From positions 1 through 14,375 of the forward strand of contig USJX01000069.1 in assembly GCA_900555035.1 (NCBI GenBank): a stretch of 14,375 nt of DNA, in the 5' to 3' direction. This stretch comes from an uncultured Prevotella sp. Lineage in GTDB: Bacteria; Bacteroidota; Bacteroidia; Bacteroidales; Bacteroidaceae. Shown piece after piece: positions 6,646 through 14,217 of the stretch. The translations under genes were made by a program, and so were the position numbers. The notes under the pieces were generated by a model. The model had not been told where the DNA came from, did no database searches, and saw only the letters and a list, made by a program, of their open reading frames with translations. The first letter of the stretch is position 1, and each line of letters starts with the position of its first letter.

Positions 6646-7731
6646 CTATACTCTAAACTTCGCAGCCTGCTCCTCAATATAGGCAGCATCGCTGAAGTAG
6701 TCGATGCGCATTGCCTTGCGAACCTCGTCCATAGTCTGGGCTGCAAACTCGCGGGCATCTTCGCTACCCTTCTTCAGGATATTGAATACCTCAGGAATAT
6801 CCTGCTCAAACTCATGACGGCGGGCACGGATTGGGTCGAGCATCTTGTTGATGACGCTGTTCAGGAACTTCTTGCAGGTGCCATCACCGATACCACCCTT
6901 CACATACTGCTCCTTCAACTCATCCAAAGTCTTGAACTCTGGCCAGAACTCAGCGAAGTCCTCAGGAGTAGAGAATGCCTCCAAATAAGTGAATACGGCA
7001 TTTCCCTCCAGATGTCCAGGCTCTTCCATGCTCATACGTGGCTCACCGTTAGACATTTTCTTTACCTTCTTCCAAACGGTCTTCTCGTCATCGCTCATGT
7101 AGATACAGTTGCCGAGACTCTTGCTCATCTTCTCCTTACCATCAGTTCCTGGAAGGCGACGGCAGCAGGCAATCTCTGGAAGCAGGATTTCTGGCTCTAC
7201 CAATACAGGCGCATAAGTCTGGTTAAAACGGCGAACCAACTCGCGGGTTACCTCCAGCATTGGCTCCTGGTCCTCACCGGCAGGCACGGTTGTAGCCTTG
7301 AAAGCGGTGATGTCGGCAGCCTGGCTCACAGGATAGCAGAAGAAACCGAGAGGAATGTTTGCCTCGAAATTACGCATCTTGATTTCTGTCTTTACAGTTG
7401 GATTGCGCTGAACACGAGATACTGAGATGAGGTTCATCAAATAGGTAGTCAACTCAGCCAACTCCGGAATCATACTCTGGATATAGAGTGTACACTTCTG
7501 TGGATCGAGACCCGCAGAGAGATAGTCGAGTGCCACCTCTGTGATGTTCTGGCGAATCTTCTCAGGATTGTCAGCGTTATCTGTCAAAGCCTGAACGTCG
7601 GCCATGAAAACGAACATTCTGTCGAAGTCGCCAGCGTTCTGAAGTTGTACTCGGCGCTGCAATGAGCCGATGTAGTGACCCAGGTGAAGTTTACCTGTAG
7701 GACGGTCGCCCGTCAATATAATCTTTCCCAT
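6646..7731 (-). CDS. trpS: Tryptophan--tRNA ligase (TrpRS)
   Basis: The 361-residue class I synthetase charges tRNA-Trp in the cytoplasm. The nucleotide-binding HIGH motif appears as HLGH at 16-19 in GDRPTGKLHLGHYIGSL, and the KMSKS loop is at 201-205. AGEDQEPMLE (151-160) is a typical TrpRS active-site segment. Length is in the normal range, with a slightly extended insert carrying LPEIACCRRLPGTDGKE. The N-terminal ATG is fixed by the family start (MGKIILTGDRPTG) and by a clear promoter whose -7 box ends about 29 bp upstream. Downstream, the MATE gene starts after only 39 bp, suggesting a bicistronic unit. No leader attenuator or T-box is visible, and the 5' untranslated region would be only about two dozen bases. 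Confidence 0.97.
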   Translation of the reverse strand: MGKIILTGDRPTGKLHLGHYIGSLQRRVQLQNAGDFDRMFVFMADVQALTDNADNPEKIRQNITEVALDYLSAGLDPQKCTLYIQSMIPELAELTTYLMNLISVSRVQRNPTVKTEIKMRNFEANIPLGFFCYPVSQAADITAFKATTVPAGEDQEPMLEVTRELVRRFNQTYAPVLVEPEILLPEIACCRRLPGTDGKEKMSKSLGNCIYMSDDEKTVWKKVKKMSNGEPRMSMEEPGHLEGNAVFTYLEAFSTPEDFAEFWPEFKTLDELKEQYVKGGIGDGTCKKFLNSVINKMLDPIRARRHEFEQDIPEVFNILKKGSEDAREFAAQTMDEVRKAMRIDYFSDAAYIEEQAAKFRV

Positions 7732-7759
7732 TTTTCTTACGATTTTAATAATTTAGCTG

Positions 7760-7790
7760 CAAAGGTACGGCTATTTCATCAAAAAACAAA
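7760..7790 (-). promoter_or_regulatory. Bacteroidetes-type promoter of trpS
   Basis: The minus strand has TTTG (7787-7790), a 19-bp spacer, and TACCTTTG (7760-7767), an exact match to the -33 TTTG and -7 TAnnTTTG boxes recognised by the Bacteroidetes primary sigma factor. Transcription should start a few bases downstream, giving a leader of roughly 25 bases. The remainder of the gap (7791-7862) is a T/A-rich tail after the AAA-ATPase gene without a convincing terminator. Confidence 0.85.
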
Positions 7791-7862
7791 ATTTTTTCTA
7801 TCTTTTTTCATTACCCTATCACCCAAATCCTCTATATTTCCCTTTAAAGAGTCTTATTTTAT

Positions 7863-9614
7863 TTAATCAATTTCACCTATCCTCTTCAGCTGATATCCCT
7901 CAAACTGCATAATTATCTTATGAAGTTGAGTTCCTTGGCGCAAAGCTTCCACTCTTGGGGCATCGGCATATCGATTAATTTGTTCCACAGCTTGCTCCCA
8001 TTGCTCTTCTGCCTTGGTTTGCTTGCCGTTATCAGCCATAGCTCCAAAATCTTTCTTTGAGAGCATCTTCAGTTCAATGATATAGCTGTGCTTGGTATCG
8101 TAATGAGTCAAGTCTGGCAACAGGAAAAAGTCACAATAGCCATGATTCAATTCCAATTCCGGCATCGTGTAATAGTAACTATTCAAATTCAAATATGCCA
8201 TAAAGAATCCCTGCAGATTACGTTCACCCTCTATGCTATCTCTAATAGAAGAGACCTTGGCATAAGCTTGTGCCATAAACTCTAGGGCAGGTTCCCATTG
8301 ACCATCAAAAGCCATATCGGTAAACAAAGACTTAAGACTCATCTCATCTACCGCACAGACTTCGTCATATTGCTCCAGCAGATAGGTATAGTATTGCTTG
8401 CGCACATTATTATTTGGGATGCCAAGCACCAGCTGTTCTCCACGTGTTCCCTTTATTGTCAACATTCCATAATAGAACAGAAGACTGATAAATATCTGTG
8501 GTCTTACTAACAATTTGGCAGGAAAACTTTCCTCAATATTACCTATTATTTCTCCATTCTCGATGATGGTACGCAGAACACCCTTACGGTCGCCATCCAG
8601 CTTATCAAGCTGCAGCAATTTCTTCATCTTGCCATAGTCTGTCTTGGTATTAGGATCCACCATCTGCTCTGGTCCTTCACCAGTCTCACGATAATTGCGC
8701 AAATAATAGAACACCATATCACTGTTGAAAACCTTACTCTGAGTTTTCAACGCACTTTTAGAGAAACAATAGTTGTCATACCATGGTTTCATTTCGTTAA
8801 TGATAGCCTCCACATCACTATCAGGACGAATCTCGCCGTTCTCCTTATAATAAGTGAAGAGTTCTCTTACATCTTCGGTAGAGAAACCAAGCATTTGATT
8901 AAATGCAGGCTTGGTAGAGATATGCCATCCGATGTTGAATCCACTGGTCAAATCATCCAGTGTCACAGGACTTACGCCTGTCATAAAGATTTTGGAGAAC
9001 ATTCCCTTAAAGACCTTGAATATCTCCCGATAGAAACCACTGGCATGGGTAAGGGCAGTATATACTTCCTCACCCTGCTCATTAAGCACAACATTGGTAA
9101 AGTTGTCATACTCATCAACTATAAGATAAAGTGGAAGATTCATTTTCTCTGCAGCAATCCCAATGGCATTCAGTTTTCTGGCAGCAGTTTTTGCATTCAA
9201 CACATTTTCCACTACTCGGGCAGGGTAATACTCCTGATAAGTTTCCATAAAACTATCAATGCATTCATTGCAATATGCATTGAAGTTTTCCTCCAACTGC
9301 TCTATCGTGCCTCCAATCTTGGAAAAATCAAGAAACAAAACCTGATACTTTCCTTGATTTTCTGTAGGATGCGAACCTATCCAAAGATTGCCAAACAACT
9401 TATCAAACTTGTCTTTACGCTTAATGTCATAATAAGCCCTCAGCATACTGATAAACAAGCTCTTGCCAAAACGGCGAGGGCGAATAAAGAACAAGGCATC
9501 AGGCTCATCCTCTAACTTTGGTATATACATCGTCTTATCGACATAATATTGATTTCTCTCTATGATGTCGATGAAGTCTGACACTCCGTAAGGTATTCTT
9601 TTAGCTCGTTTCAT
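7863..9614 (-). CDS. AAA-ATPase-like protein with C-terminal PD-(D/E)XK nuclease domain, function unknown
   Basis: The 583-residue protein belongs to the Bacteroidetes-rich family joining an AAA-ATPase_like domain to a PDDEXK_9 nuclease-like domain. The N-terminus IPYGVSDF, then NQYYVDKTMYI and the Walker A-like RPRRFGKSL (45-53, K51 and S52) are diagnostic. Walker B is LYLIVDEYDNF (162-172, D167 and E168), and MTGVSPVTLDDLTSG (211-225) is the conserved sensor-like segment. The C-terminal domain has D495 (GYCDFFLLPD) and E514-x-K516 (IIELK), the D...ExK nuclease signature, so both active sites look intact. No signal peptide or membrane span is present. The role is unknown; mobile-element or defence association has been suggested because such genes occur in many divergent copies per genome. 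It sits alone between asnS and trpS with its own promoter and appears more AT-rich than its neighbours, consistent with acquisition. Confidence 0.9.
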   Translation of the reverse strand: MKRAKRIPYGVSDFIDIIERNQYYVDKTMYIPKLEDEPDALFFIRPRRFGKSLFISMLRAYYDIKRKDKFDKLFGNLWIGSHPTENQGKYQVLFLDFSKIGGTIEQLEENFNAYCNECIDSFMETYQEYYPARVVENVLNAKTAARKLNAIGIAAEKMNLPLYLIVDEYDNFTNVVLNEQGEEVYTALTHASGFYREIFKVFKGMFSKIFMTGVSPVTLDDLTSGFNIGWHISTKPAFNQMLGFSTEDVRELFTYYKENGEIRPDSDVEAIINEMKPWYDNYCFSKSALKTQSKVFNSDMVFYYLRNYRETGEGPEQMVDPNTKTDYGKMKKLLQLDKLDGDRKGVLRTIIENGEIIGNIEESFPAKLLVRPQIFISLLFYYGMLTIKGTRGEQLVLGIPNNNVRKQYYTYLLEQYDEVCAVDEMSLKSLFTDMAFDGQWEPALEFMAQAYAKVSSIRDSIEGERNLQGFFMAYLNLNSYYYTMPELELNHGYCDFFLLPDLTHYDTKHSYIIELKMLSKKDFGAMADNGKQTKAEEQWEQAVEQINRYADAPRVEALRQGTQLHKIIMQFEGYQLKRIGEID

Positions 9615-9638
9615 AATCCCTTATTTTTTAACACATTG

Positions 9639-9669
9639 CAAATATACAACAAAAAGGGCAAAACACAAA
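9639..9669 (-). promoter_or_regulatory. Promoter of the AAA-ATPase gene, overlapping the asnS terminator
   Basis: On the minus strand TTTG (9666-9669), exactly 19 bp, then TATATTTG (9639-9646) match the Bacteroidetes -33/-7 consensus perfectly. The -7 box ends 24 bp before the ATG. The -33 box lies inside the 3' arm of the asnS terminator stem, so the two elements share DNA. A purine-rich AAGGGA precedes the ATG as a possible ribosome site. Confidence 0.83.
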
Positions 9670-9700
9670 ATAAATAGTCACTTATTTTATGTTTTGCCCT
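9651..9700 (-). terminator. Intrinsic terminator of asnS
   Basis: AGGGCAAAAC (9655-9664) and GTTTTGCCCT (9691-9700) begin a long stem that continues inward for nine more positions with one mismatch, leaving an 8-base loop (9674-9681). On the minus strand it is followed by TTTTTGTTGT. It lies about 50 bp past the asnS stop and is well formed for transcription coming from asnS. Confidence 0.85.
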
Positions 9701-9747
9701 AATCCTCGTCATTCTACGAAGAAAAAAGACATTATCTATCTTAATCT

Positions 9748-11175
9748 TTAGAACTCTGCATTCTTTGGTGTACGTGGGAATGGAATCACGTCGCGGATGT
9801 TCTGCATACCGGTTACGAAGAGAATCAGACGCTCGAAACCGAGACCGAAACCTGCGTGTGGGCATGAACCGTACTTACGGGTATCAAGATACCAGCTCAT
9901 ATCCTTCATAGGAATGTTGCGGTCCTCAATCTCACTCATCAACTTATCGTAGCTCTCCTCACGAACAGAACCACCGATAATCTCACCAATCTGTGGGAAC
10001 AGTACGTCGGTACCCTGAACAGTCTGACCGCTCTTGCCGCCGAAGCCACTCTCCTCCTCGTCTATCTTCATATAGAATGCCTTGATAGCCTTTGGATAGT
10101 TGGTCATGATGACTGGGCGCTTGAAGTGCTCCTCTACGAGGAAGCGCTCGTGCTCTGAAGCCAGGTCGTCACCCCACTCGCATGGGAACTCAAACTTCTT
10201 ACCCTTGGCGATAGCCTCCTGCAGGATGCGGATACCCTCGGTGTATGGAAGATGAACGAAGTCGGAATTCAACACACCCTCCAAGCGAGCGATCAATCCC
10301 TTGTCAATCATCTTGTTCAAGAAAGCAAGGTCGTCCTTGCAATGCTCCAGTGCCCAACGGATACAATACTTGATGAAGTCTTCCTCCAACTCCATCAAAC
10401 CGTCCATATCCAGGAAAGCAACCTCTGGCTCAACCATCCAGAACTCTGCCAGGTGGCGAGGAGTATTACTGTTCTCTGCACGGAAGGTAGGACCGAAGGT
10501 GTAGATAGCGCCAAGTGCTGTGGCACCCAGCTCACCCTCCAACTGGCCAGAAACGGTCAGGGAAGTCTGCTTGCCGAAGAAATCATCAGAGTAATCAATC
10601 TTGCCATCCTCAGTCTTCTTCAGGTTGTAGAGGTTCTTGGTTGTAACCTGGAACATCTGACCTGCACCCTCACAGTCGCTGGCAGTGATGAGCGGAGTAT
10701 TGAAGTAGAAATATCCATGCTCGTGGAAGTAGGTGTGGATAGCCATCGCCATGTTGTGGCGGATACGCATCACGGCACCAAAGGTATTGGTACGGAGACG
10801 GAGGTGAGCATACTGACGCATGTACTCGAAGCTCTGTCCCTTCTTCTGCATAGGATAATCATTGCCGCAGAGACCGTAGATCTCGATGCTCTCGCACTGA
10901 ATCTCAACGCTCTGACCCTTACCAAGGCTCTTTACCAAAGTACCAACCACGCTGATACAAGCACCAGTGGTAATCTGACGGAGCTGATTTTCATCGACCT
11001 TAGATGGGTCGACTACTATCTGAATATTATTAATAGTAGAACCATCGTTAAGAGCGATAAAATCGACTGCTTTGCTACTACGATGGGTACGTACCCATCC
11101 CTTTACATTCACGATTGAGTCGTAGGCTGTGCTCTTGAGCAAGTCAACGACCTTAGTTCTTTTTACTTTTTCCAT
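9748..11175 (-). CDS. asnS: Asparagine--tRNA ligase (AsnRS)
   Basis: The 475-residue class IIb synthetase charges tRNA-Asn in the cytoplasm. An N-terminal OB-fold anticodon-binding domain spans about 22-100 (VNVKGWVRTHR, IQIVVDPS). The catalytic domain shows motif 2 FRAENSNTPRHLAEFWMVEPE-type sequence at 231-251 and motif 3 GFGLGFERL at 442-450, ending in the family signature RDVIPFPRTP. The DCEGAGQMF segment (167-175) distinguishes AsnRS from AspRS. Length is normal for bacteria. The ATG at 11175 gives the conserved MEKVKRTKVVDLL start. A strong hairpin terminator lies only about 17 bp upstream and no consensus promoter fits between it and the start, so asnS may depend on read-through from the pseudouridine synthase gene or on a promoter I do not recognise. 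Confidence 0.97.
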   Translation of the reverse strand: MEKVKRTKVVDLLKSTAYDSIVNVKGWVRTHRSSKAVDFIALNDGSTINNIQIVVDPSKVDENQLRQITTGACISVVGTLVKSLGKGQSVEIQCESIEIYGLCGNDYPMQKKGQSFEYMRQYAHLRLRTNTFGAVMRIRHNMAMAIHTYFHEHGYFYFNTPLITASDCEGAGQMFQVTTKNLYNLKKTEDGKIDYSDDFFGKQTSLTVSGQLEGELGATALGAIYTFGPTFRAENSNTPRHLAEFWMVEPEVAFLDMDGLMELEEDFIKYCIRWALEHCKDDLAFLNKMIDKGLIARLEGVLNSDFVHLPYTEGIRILQEAIAKGKKFEFPCEWGDDLASEHERFLVEEHFKRPVIMTNYPKAIKAFYMKIDEEESGFGGKSGQTVQGTDVLFPQIGEIIGGSVREESYDKLMSEIEDRNIPMKDMSWYLDTRKYGSCPHAGFGLGFERLILFVTGMQNIRDVIPFPRTPKNAEF

Positions 11176-11191
11176 TGTTTATTAATAGGTT

Positions 11192-11220
11192 AAAAAGGAG
11201 ACTAAAGACTAGTCTCCTTT
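11192..11220 (-). terminator. Strong hairpin terminator or attenuator between the pseudouridine synthase and asnS genes
   Basis: AAAGGAGACT (11194-11203) and AGTCTCCTTT (11211-11220) form a perfect 10-bp stem with a 7-base loop, followed on the minus strand by TTTTT (11192-11196). It starts about 20 bp after the pseudouridine synthase stop and ends 17 bp before the asnS ATG, so it could terminate the upstream transcript or modulate read-through into asnS. Confidence 0.85.
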
Positions 11221-11240
11221 CTTATAATTTGAAATGTTCC

Positions 11241-12719
11241 TTATTCAAAAGCACCCATGCGGAGCATGTCAACTTCCTTCTCTGTAAGGAAGCGCCAGTC
11301 ACCACGACGGAGGTTCTTCTTGGTCAAACCTGCAAACTGTACACGGTCCAACTTGGTTACACGATATCCGAGGCTCTCGAAGATACGGCGAACGATACGG
11401 TTCTTGCCGCTGTGAATCTCGATGCCTACCTGTGACTTGTCGCGATCGTCAGCATACTCGATAGCATCTGCCTTGATCTCGCCATCCTCCAACTGGATAC
11501 CCTCACGAATCTGATCCATATCGTGAGAAGTGAGGTTCTTGTCGAGGTGTACGTGATATACCTTCTTCTTCAAGAACTTAGGGTGAGTCAACTTAGAAGC
11601 CAGGTCACCATCGTTGGTCAACAGGAGAACACCTGTTGTGTTACGGTCGAGACGGCCTACTGGGTAGATACGCTCAGGGCATACATCCTTCACGAGGTCC
11701 ATCACAGTCTTGCGCTGCTGAGGATCATCGCTGGTTGTTACGTAATCCTTTGGCTTGTTGAGCAACACGTAAACCTTCTTCTCCAAAGTTACAGGAGCGT
11801 CGTGGAACTTTACCTCGTCGGTACGGAGAATCTTGGTACCCAATTCGGTAACTACCTCACCATTGACTGTTACCAAACCTGCCTGGATGAACTCATCAGC
11901 CTCACGGCGAGAGCATACGCCAGCATTGGCAAGGAACTTGTTCAAGCGCAATGGCTCTGTTGGGTCGATATTCTCCTCCTTGTACTCGATACGCTTCTTC
12001 ATGCTATACTTAGCATTTGGATCGTAACCAGGAGTGTGCTGACGGAAACCGCCACCACGGTTGTTGTTATAGCCACCACCACGGTTGTTGCCATAACCAC
12101 CGCCACGGCTGTTGTTGCCATAGCCACCACCACGGTTGTTGCTGTTATAGCCACCACCACGGTTGTTGCCATAACCACCGCCACGGCTGTTATTGCCATA
12201 GCCACCACCCTGCTGACGGCCGTAGCCACCCTGCTGACGTGGCTGGTAACCACCAGTTGACTGGTGCTGATCATCACCTTCTGCATTATTATTGTTGTAA
12301 CGAGGACGGCTATTGTAACCACCCTGCTGAGGACGGCTGTTGTAGCCACCCTGCTGTGGACGGCCATAACCACCGCCACGGTTGTTGCCATAGCTGCTAC
12401 CACCGCGGTTGCTATTGTAGCCACCCTGCTGTGGACGGCCATAGCCACCACGGCTGCTACCATAGCTGCTGCGCTGTGGGCGCTCGCTGCTAGAGCTGCT
12501 CTGCAAGGCAGCTCCGAATCCTTCTGGACGGAAGCCACCCTCGCTGCTGTTACTACTTCTATCGCTACTATAAGATGGGCGATGACTACTGATACGTGGG
12601 CGCTGTGGGCGACCTACACTACGATAACTCTTCTGATAACCGCCTGCGTTGAAGCCCTCTCGGGTGTTCCCGCTGTCTGACGATTGGCTCTGTGGCTTGT
12701 TTTCGATTTCTGAATCCAT
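11241..12719 (-). CDS. RsuA/RluB-family rRNA pseudouridine synthase with RGG/GYGNN-rich disordered N-terminus
   Basis: The 492-residue protein should isomerise a specific uridine of rRNA to pseudouridine. The conserved half starts near residue 253: an S4 RNA-binding domain (about 257-304, LRLNKFLANAGVCSRREADE), then the catalytic domain with GRLDRNTTGVLLLTNDGDLA (355-374), in which D358 is the nucleophile, and SGKNRIVRRIFESLGY (437-452). This matches the RsuA/RluB/E/F branch; the 23S site modified by RluB is most likely but unproven. Residues about 1-235 are a low-complexity extension of Ser, Gly, Arg, Asn, Gln and Tyr, with many RGGGYGNN- and RPQQGGYN-type units and no predicted fold. Such tails bind RNA in other proteins. 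The family usually has about 240-300 residues. The ATG at 12719 is the first plausible start. It follows purB by 111 bp. Confidence 0.93.
   Translation of the reverse strand: MDSEIENKPQSQSSDSGNTREGFNAGGYQKSYRSVGRPQRPRISSHRPSYSSDRSSNSSEGGFRPEGFGAALQSSSSSERPQRSSYGSSRGGYGRPQQGGYNSNRGGSSYGNNRGGGYGRPQQGGYNSRPQQGGYNSRPRYNNNNAEGDDQHQSTGGYQPRQQGGYGRQQGGGYGNNSRGGGYGNNRGGGYNSNNRGGGYGNNSRGGGYGNNRGGGYNNNRGGGFRQHTPGYDPNAKYSMKKRIEYKEENIDPTEPLRLNKFLANAGVCSRREADEFIQAGLVTVNGEVVTELGTKILRTDEVKFHDAPVTLEKKVYVLLNKPKDYVTTSDDPQQRKTVMDLVKDVCPERIYPVGRLDRNTTGVLLLTNDGDLASKLTHPKFLKKKVYHVHLDKNLTSHDMDQIREGIQLEDGEIKADAIEYADDRDKSQVGIEIHSGKNRIVRRIFESLGYRVTKLDRVQFAGLTKKNLRRGDWRFLTEKEVDMLRMGAFE
12051..12209 (-). repeat. In-frame tandem repeat (about 78 bp unit) encoding RGGGYGNN blocks
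   Basis: A 78-bp copy at 12093-12170 is followed by a 39-bp partial copy (12171-12209) that differs at one base, and preceded by a partial copy (12051-12092) missing one codon. The unit keeps the reading frame (26 codons) and encodes alternating GYGNNSRGG, GYGNNRGG and GYNSNNRGG blocks. A second, looser repetition with a 75-bp period begins at 12346 and 12421. Near-identity at the DNA level points to recent duplication and probable length variation between strains. Confidence 0.85.
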
Positions 12720-12804
12720 AATTCTACTAAAATAAAAGCCTCACGGCTGGGTTAATAAATCTTATTATTTATATTTAAATTTGATATGATATGTCTGTAC
12801 TTTT

Positions 12805-12845
12805 CCTGCCCTAAGGGGAACAGGTAATACTTAAAATATACCTGT
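12805..12845 (-). other. Two mutually exclusive hairpins at the purB 3' end
   Basis: In purB transcripts ACAGGTA pairs with TACCTGT across 12820-12845, spanning the stop codon. The CCTG of the second arm can instead pair with CAGG to give CCTG, CCC, a CTTA loop and GGG (12805-12824). Both cannot form together. Neither is followed by a T tract, so neither is a normal terminator. The rest of the 111-bp gap (12720-12830) is AT-rich, with a minor AGCC/GGCT hairpin at 12737-12748 and no clear promoter. Confidence 0.35.
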
Positions 12846-14180
12846 ATAATTACTTGGAGTGATAGCCATCAGCTCAGCCTTCACGCTGTCGCTCACATTC
12901 AATCCCTTGATGAACTCGTGGATAGTCTCCTCGGTCATGTGGGTGTTGGTACGGGTGAGAGCCTTCAATGCCTCGTATGGATGAGGATAAGCCTCACGGC
13001 GAAGGATGGTCTGGATAGCCTCAGCCACTACTGCCCATGTATTATTCAAGTCTTCCTGCAACTTCTCCTCGTGGAGGATGAGCTTGCGCAAGCCCTTCAA
13101 TGTGCTCTGGATGGCGATGACGCTATGACCGAGAGGCACGCCGATGTTGCGGAGTACGGTGCTGTCGGTAAGGTCACGCTGCAAGCGGCTTACTGGAAGC
13201 TTCTGTGCCAGGAACTGGAGAATGGCATTGGCAATACCGAGGTTACCCTCGCTATTCTCATAATCGATAGGGTTCACCTTGTGTGGCATCGCGCTGGAAC
13301 CTACCTCGCCAGCCTTGATCTTCTGCTTGAAGTAATCCATAGAGATATACATCCAGAAGTCACGGTCCAAGTCGATGATAATGGTATTGATTCTGCGGAT
13401 GGCATCAAAGATAGAGCCCAGATGATCATAGTTGCTGATCTGTGTGGTATATTGCTCACGCTCCAAGCCCAGCTTCTCGCTTACAAACTTGTTGCCGAAT
13501 GCACGCCAGTCATACTCCGGATAAGCTACGTGATGTGCATTGTAGTTACCTGTGGCACCACCAAACTTAGCAGTAATCTTGCAAGCCTTCAAAGACTTGA
13601 GCTGCTCGGTGAGACGATAAACATACACCATAATCTCCTTGCCCAAACGGGTTGGAGAAGCAGGCTGACCATGGGTCTTAGCCAACATAGGCACATCCTT
13701 CCACTCGTCAGCGTAAGTCTGGAGCTGTGCAATCAACTCCTCTACCTGTGGGTAGAAGCACTCCTCCAAAGCCTCCTTCACTGAGAGAGGCACGCTGGTG
13801 TTGTTGATGTCCTGAGATGTCAGACCGAAGTGGATGAACTCCTTGTAAGCGTCCAAGCCGCCAATCTTGTCAAACTCTTCCTTGATGAAGTACTCAACGG
13901 CTTTCACGTCATGGTTGGTAATCTTCTCAATGTCTTTCACACGCTGTGCATCCTTCTCATCGAGATTGCGATAGATGTCACGCAAACGCTCAAACAGCTG
14001 CTTGTCGAAAGAAGCTAACTGTGGCAAAGGCAATTCGCATAAAGTAATGAAGTACTCAATCTCTACACGCACACGATAACGAATAAGAGCATACTCTGAA
14101 AAGTAGTTAGCGAGTTGCTCTGTTTTTCCCCTGTAACGACCATCAATAGGTGATATGGCAGTCAATAAATCTAAATCCAT
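12831..14180 (-). CDS. purB: Adenylosuccinate lyase
   Basis: The 449-residue cytoplasmic enzyme cleaves SAICAR to AICAR and adenylosuccinate to AMP, each releasing fumarate, in purine synthesis and the purine nucleotide cycle. Family landmarks are SPIDGRYRGKT (10-20), HFGLTSQDINNT (117-128), KTHGQPASPTRLGKE (168-182) and the fumarate-lyase signature GSSAMPHKVNP (294-304) with its catalytic serine. It resembles the E. coli-type enzyme (456 residues) rather than the shorter Bacillus type. The ATG at 14180 gives the expected MDLDLLTAISPIDGRY start. A promoter lies 38 bp upstream, after the tRNA terminator, so purB begins a new unit that probably continues into the pseudouridine synthase gene. 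No purine riboswitch is seen in the short leader. Confidence 0.97.
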   Translation of the reverse strand: MDLDLLTAISPIDGRYRGKTEQLANYFSEYALIRYRVRVEIEYFITLCELPLPQLASFDKQLFERLRDIYRNLDEKDAQRVKDIEKITNHDVKAVEYFIKEEFDKIGGLDAYKEFIHFGLTSQDINNTSVPLSVKEALEECFYPQVEELIAQLQTYADEWKDVPMLAKTHGQPASPTRLGKEIMVYVYRLTEQLKSLKACKITAKFGGATGNYNAHHVAYPEYDWRAFGNKFVSEKLGLEREQYTTQISNYDHLGSIFDAIRRINTIIIDLDRDFWMYISMDYFKQKIKAGEVGSSAMPHKVNPIDYENSEGNLGIANAILQFLAQKLPVSRLQRDLTDSTVLRNIGVPLGHSVIAIQSTLKGLRKLILHEEKLQEDLNNTWAVVAEAIQTILRREAYPHPYEALKALTRTNTHMTEETIHEFIKGLNVSDSVKAELMAITPSNYTGIF

Positions 14181-14217
14181 AATAATTAATAATACGTATT
14201 ATATATAATATAGGGTG

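Noticed and set aside
9611..9865. 84-codon minus-strand frame spanning the asnS 3' end and the intergenic terminator/promoter
   Set aside because: It overlaps the asnS coding end in another frame and runs through a terminator; no family resemblance.
10252..11118. 288-codon plus-strand frame opposite asnS
   Set aside because: Antisense shadow of a well-conserved synthetase gene with no domain or start signal of its own.
12030..12500. Repeated blocks that at first glance could be a CRISPR array or other repeat-spacer element
   Set aside because: The repeats are in frame, have no unique spacers, and code for Gly/Arg/Asn/Tyr blocks inside one long gene.
11999..12680. Several open frames on both strands across the RGG-coding repeats, including His/Cys-rich and Val/Ala/Thr-rich ones
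   Set aside because: They are frame shadows of the trinucleotide-biased repeat; the residue patterns mirror the repeat unit, and only the minus frame continues into a conserved enzyme.
12918..13784. 288-codon plus-strand frame opposite purB
   Set aside because: Antisense shadow; the minus strand encodes a complete adenylosuccinate lyase.
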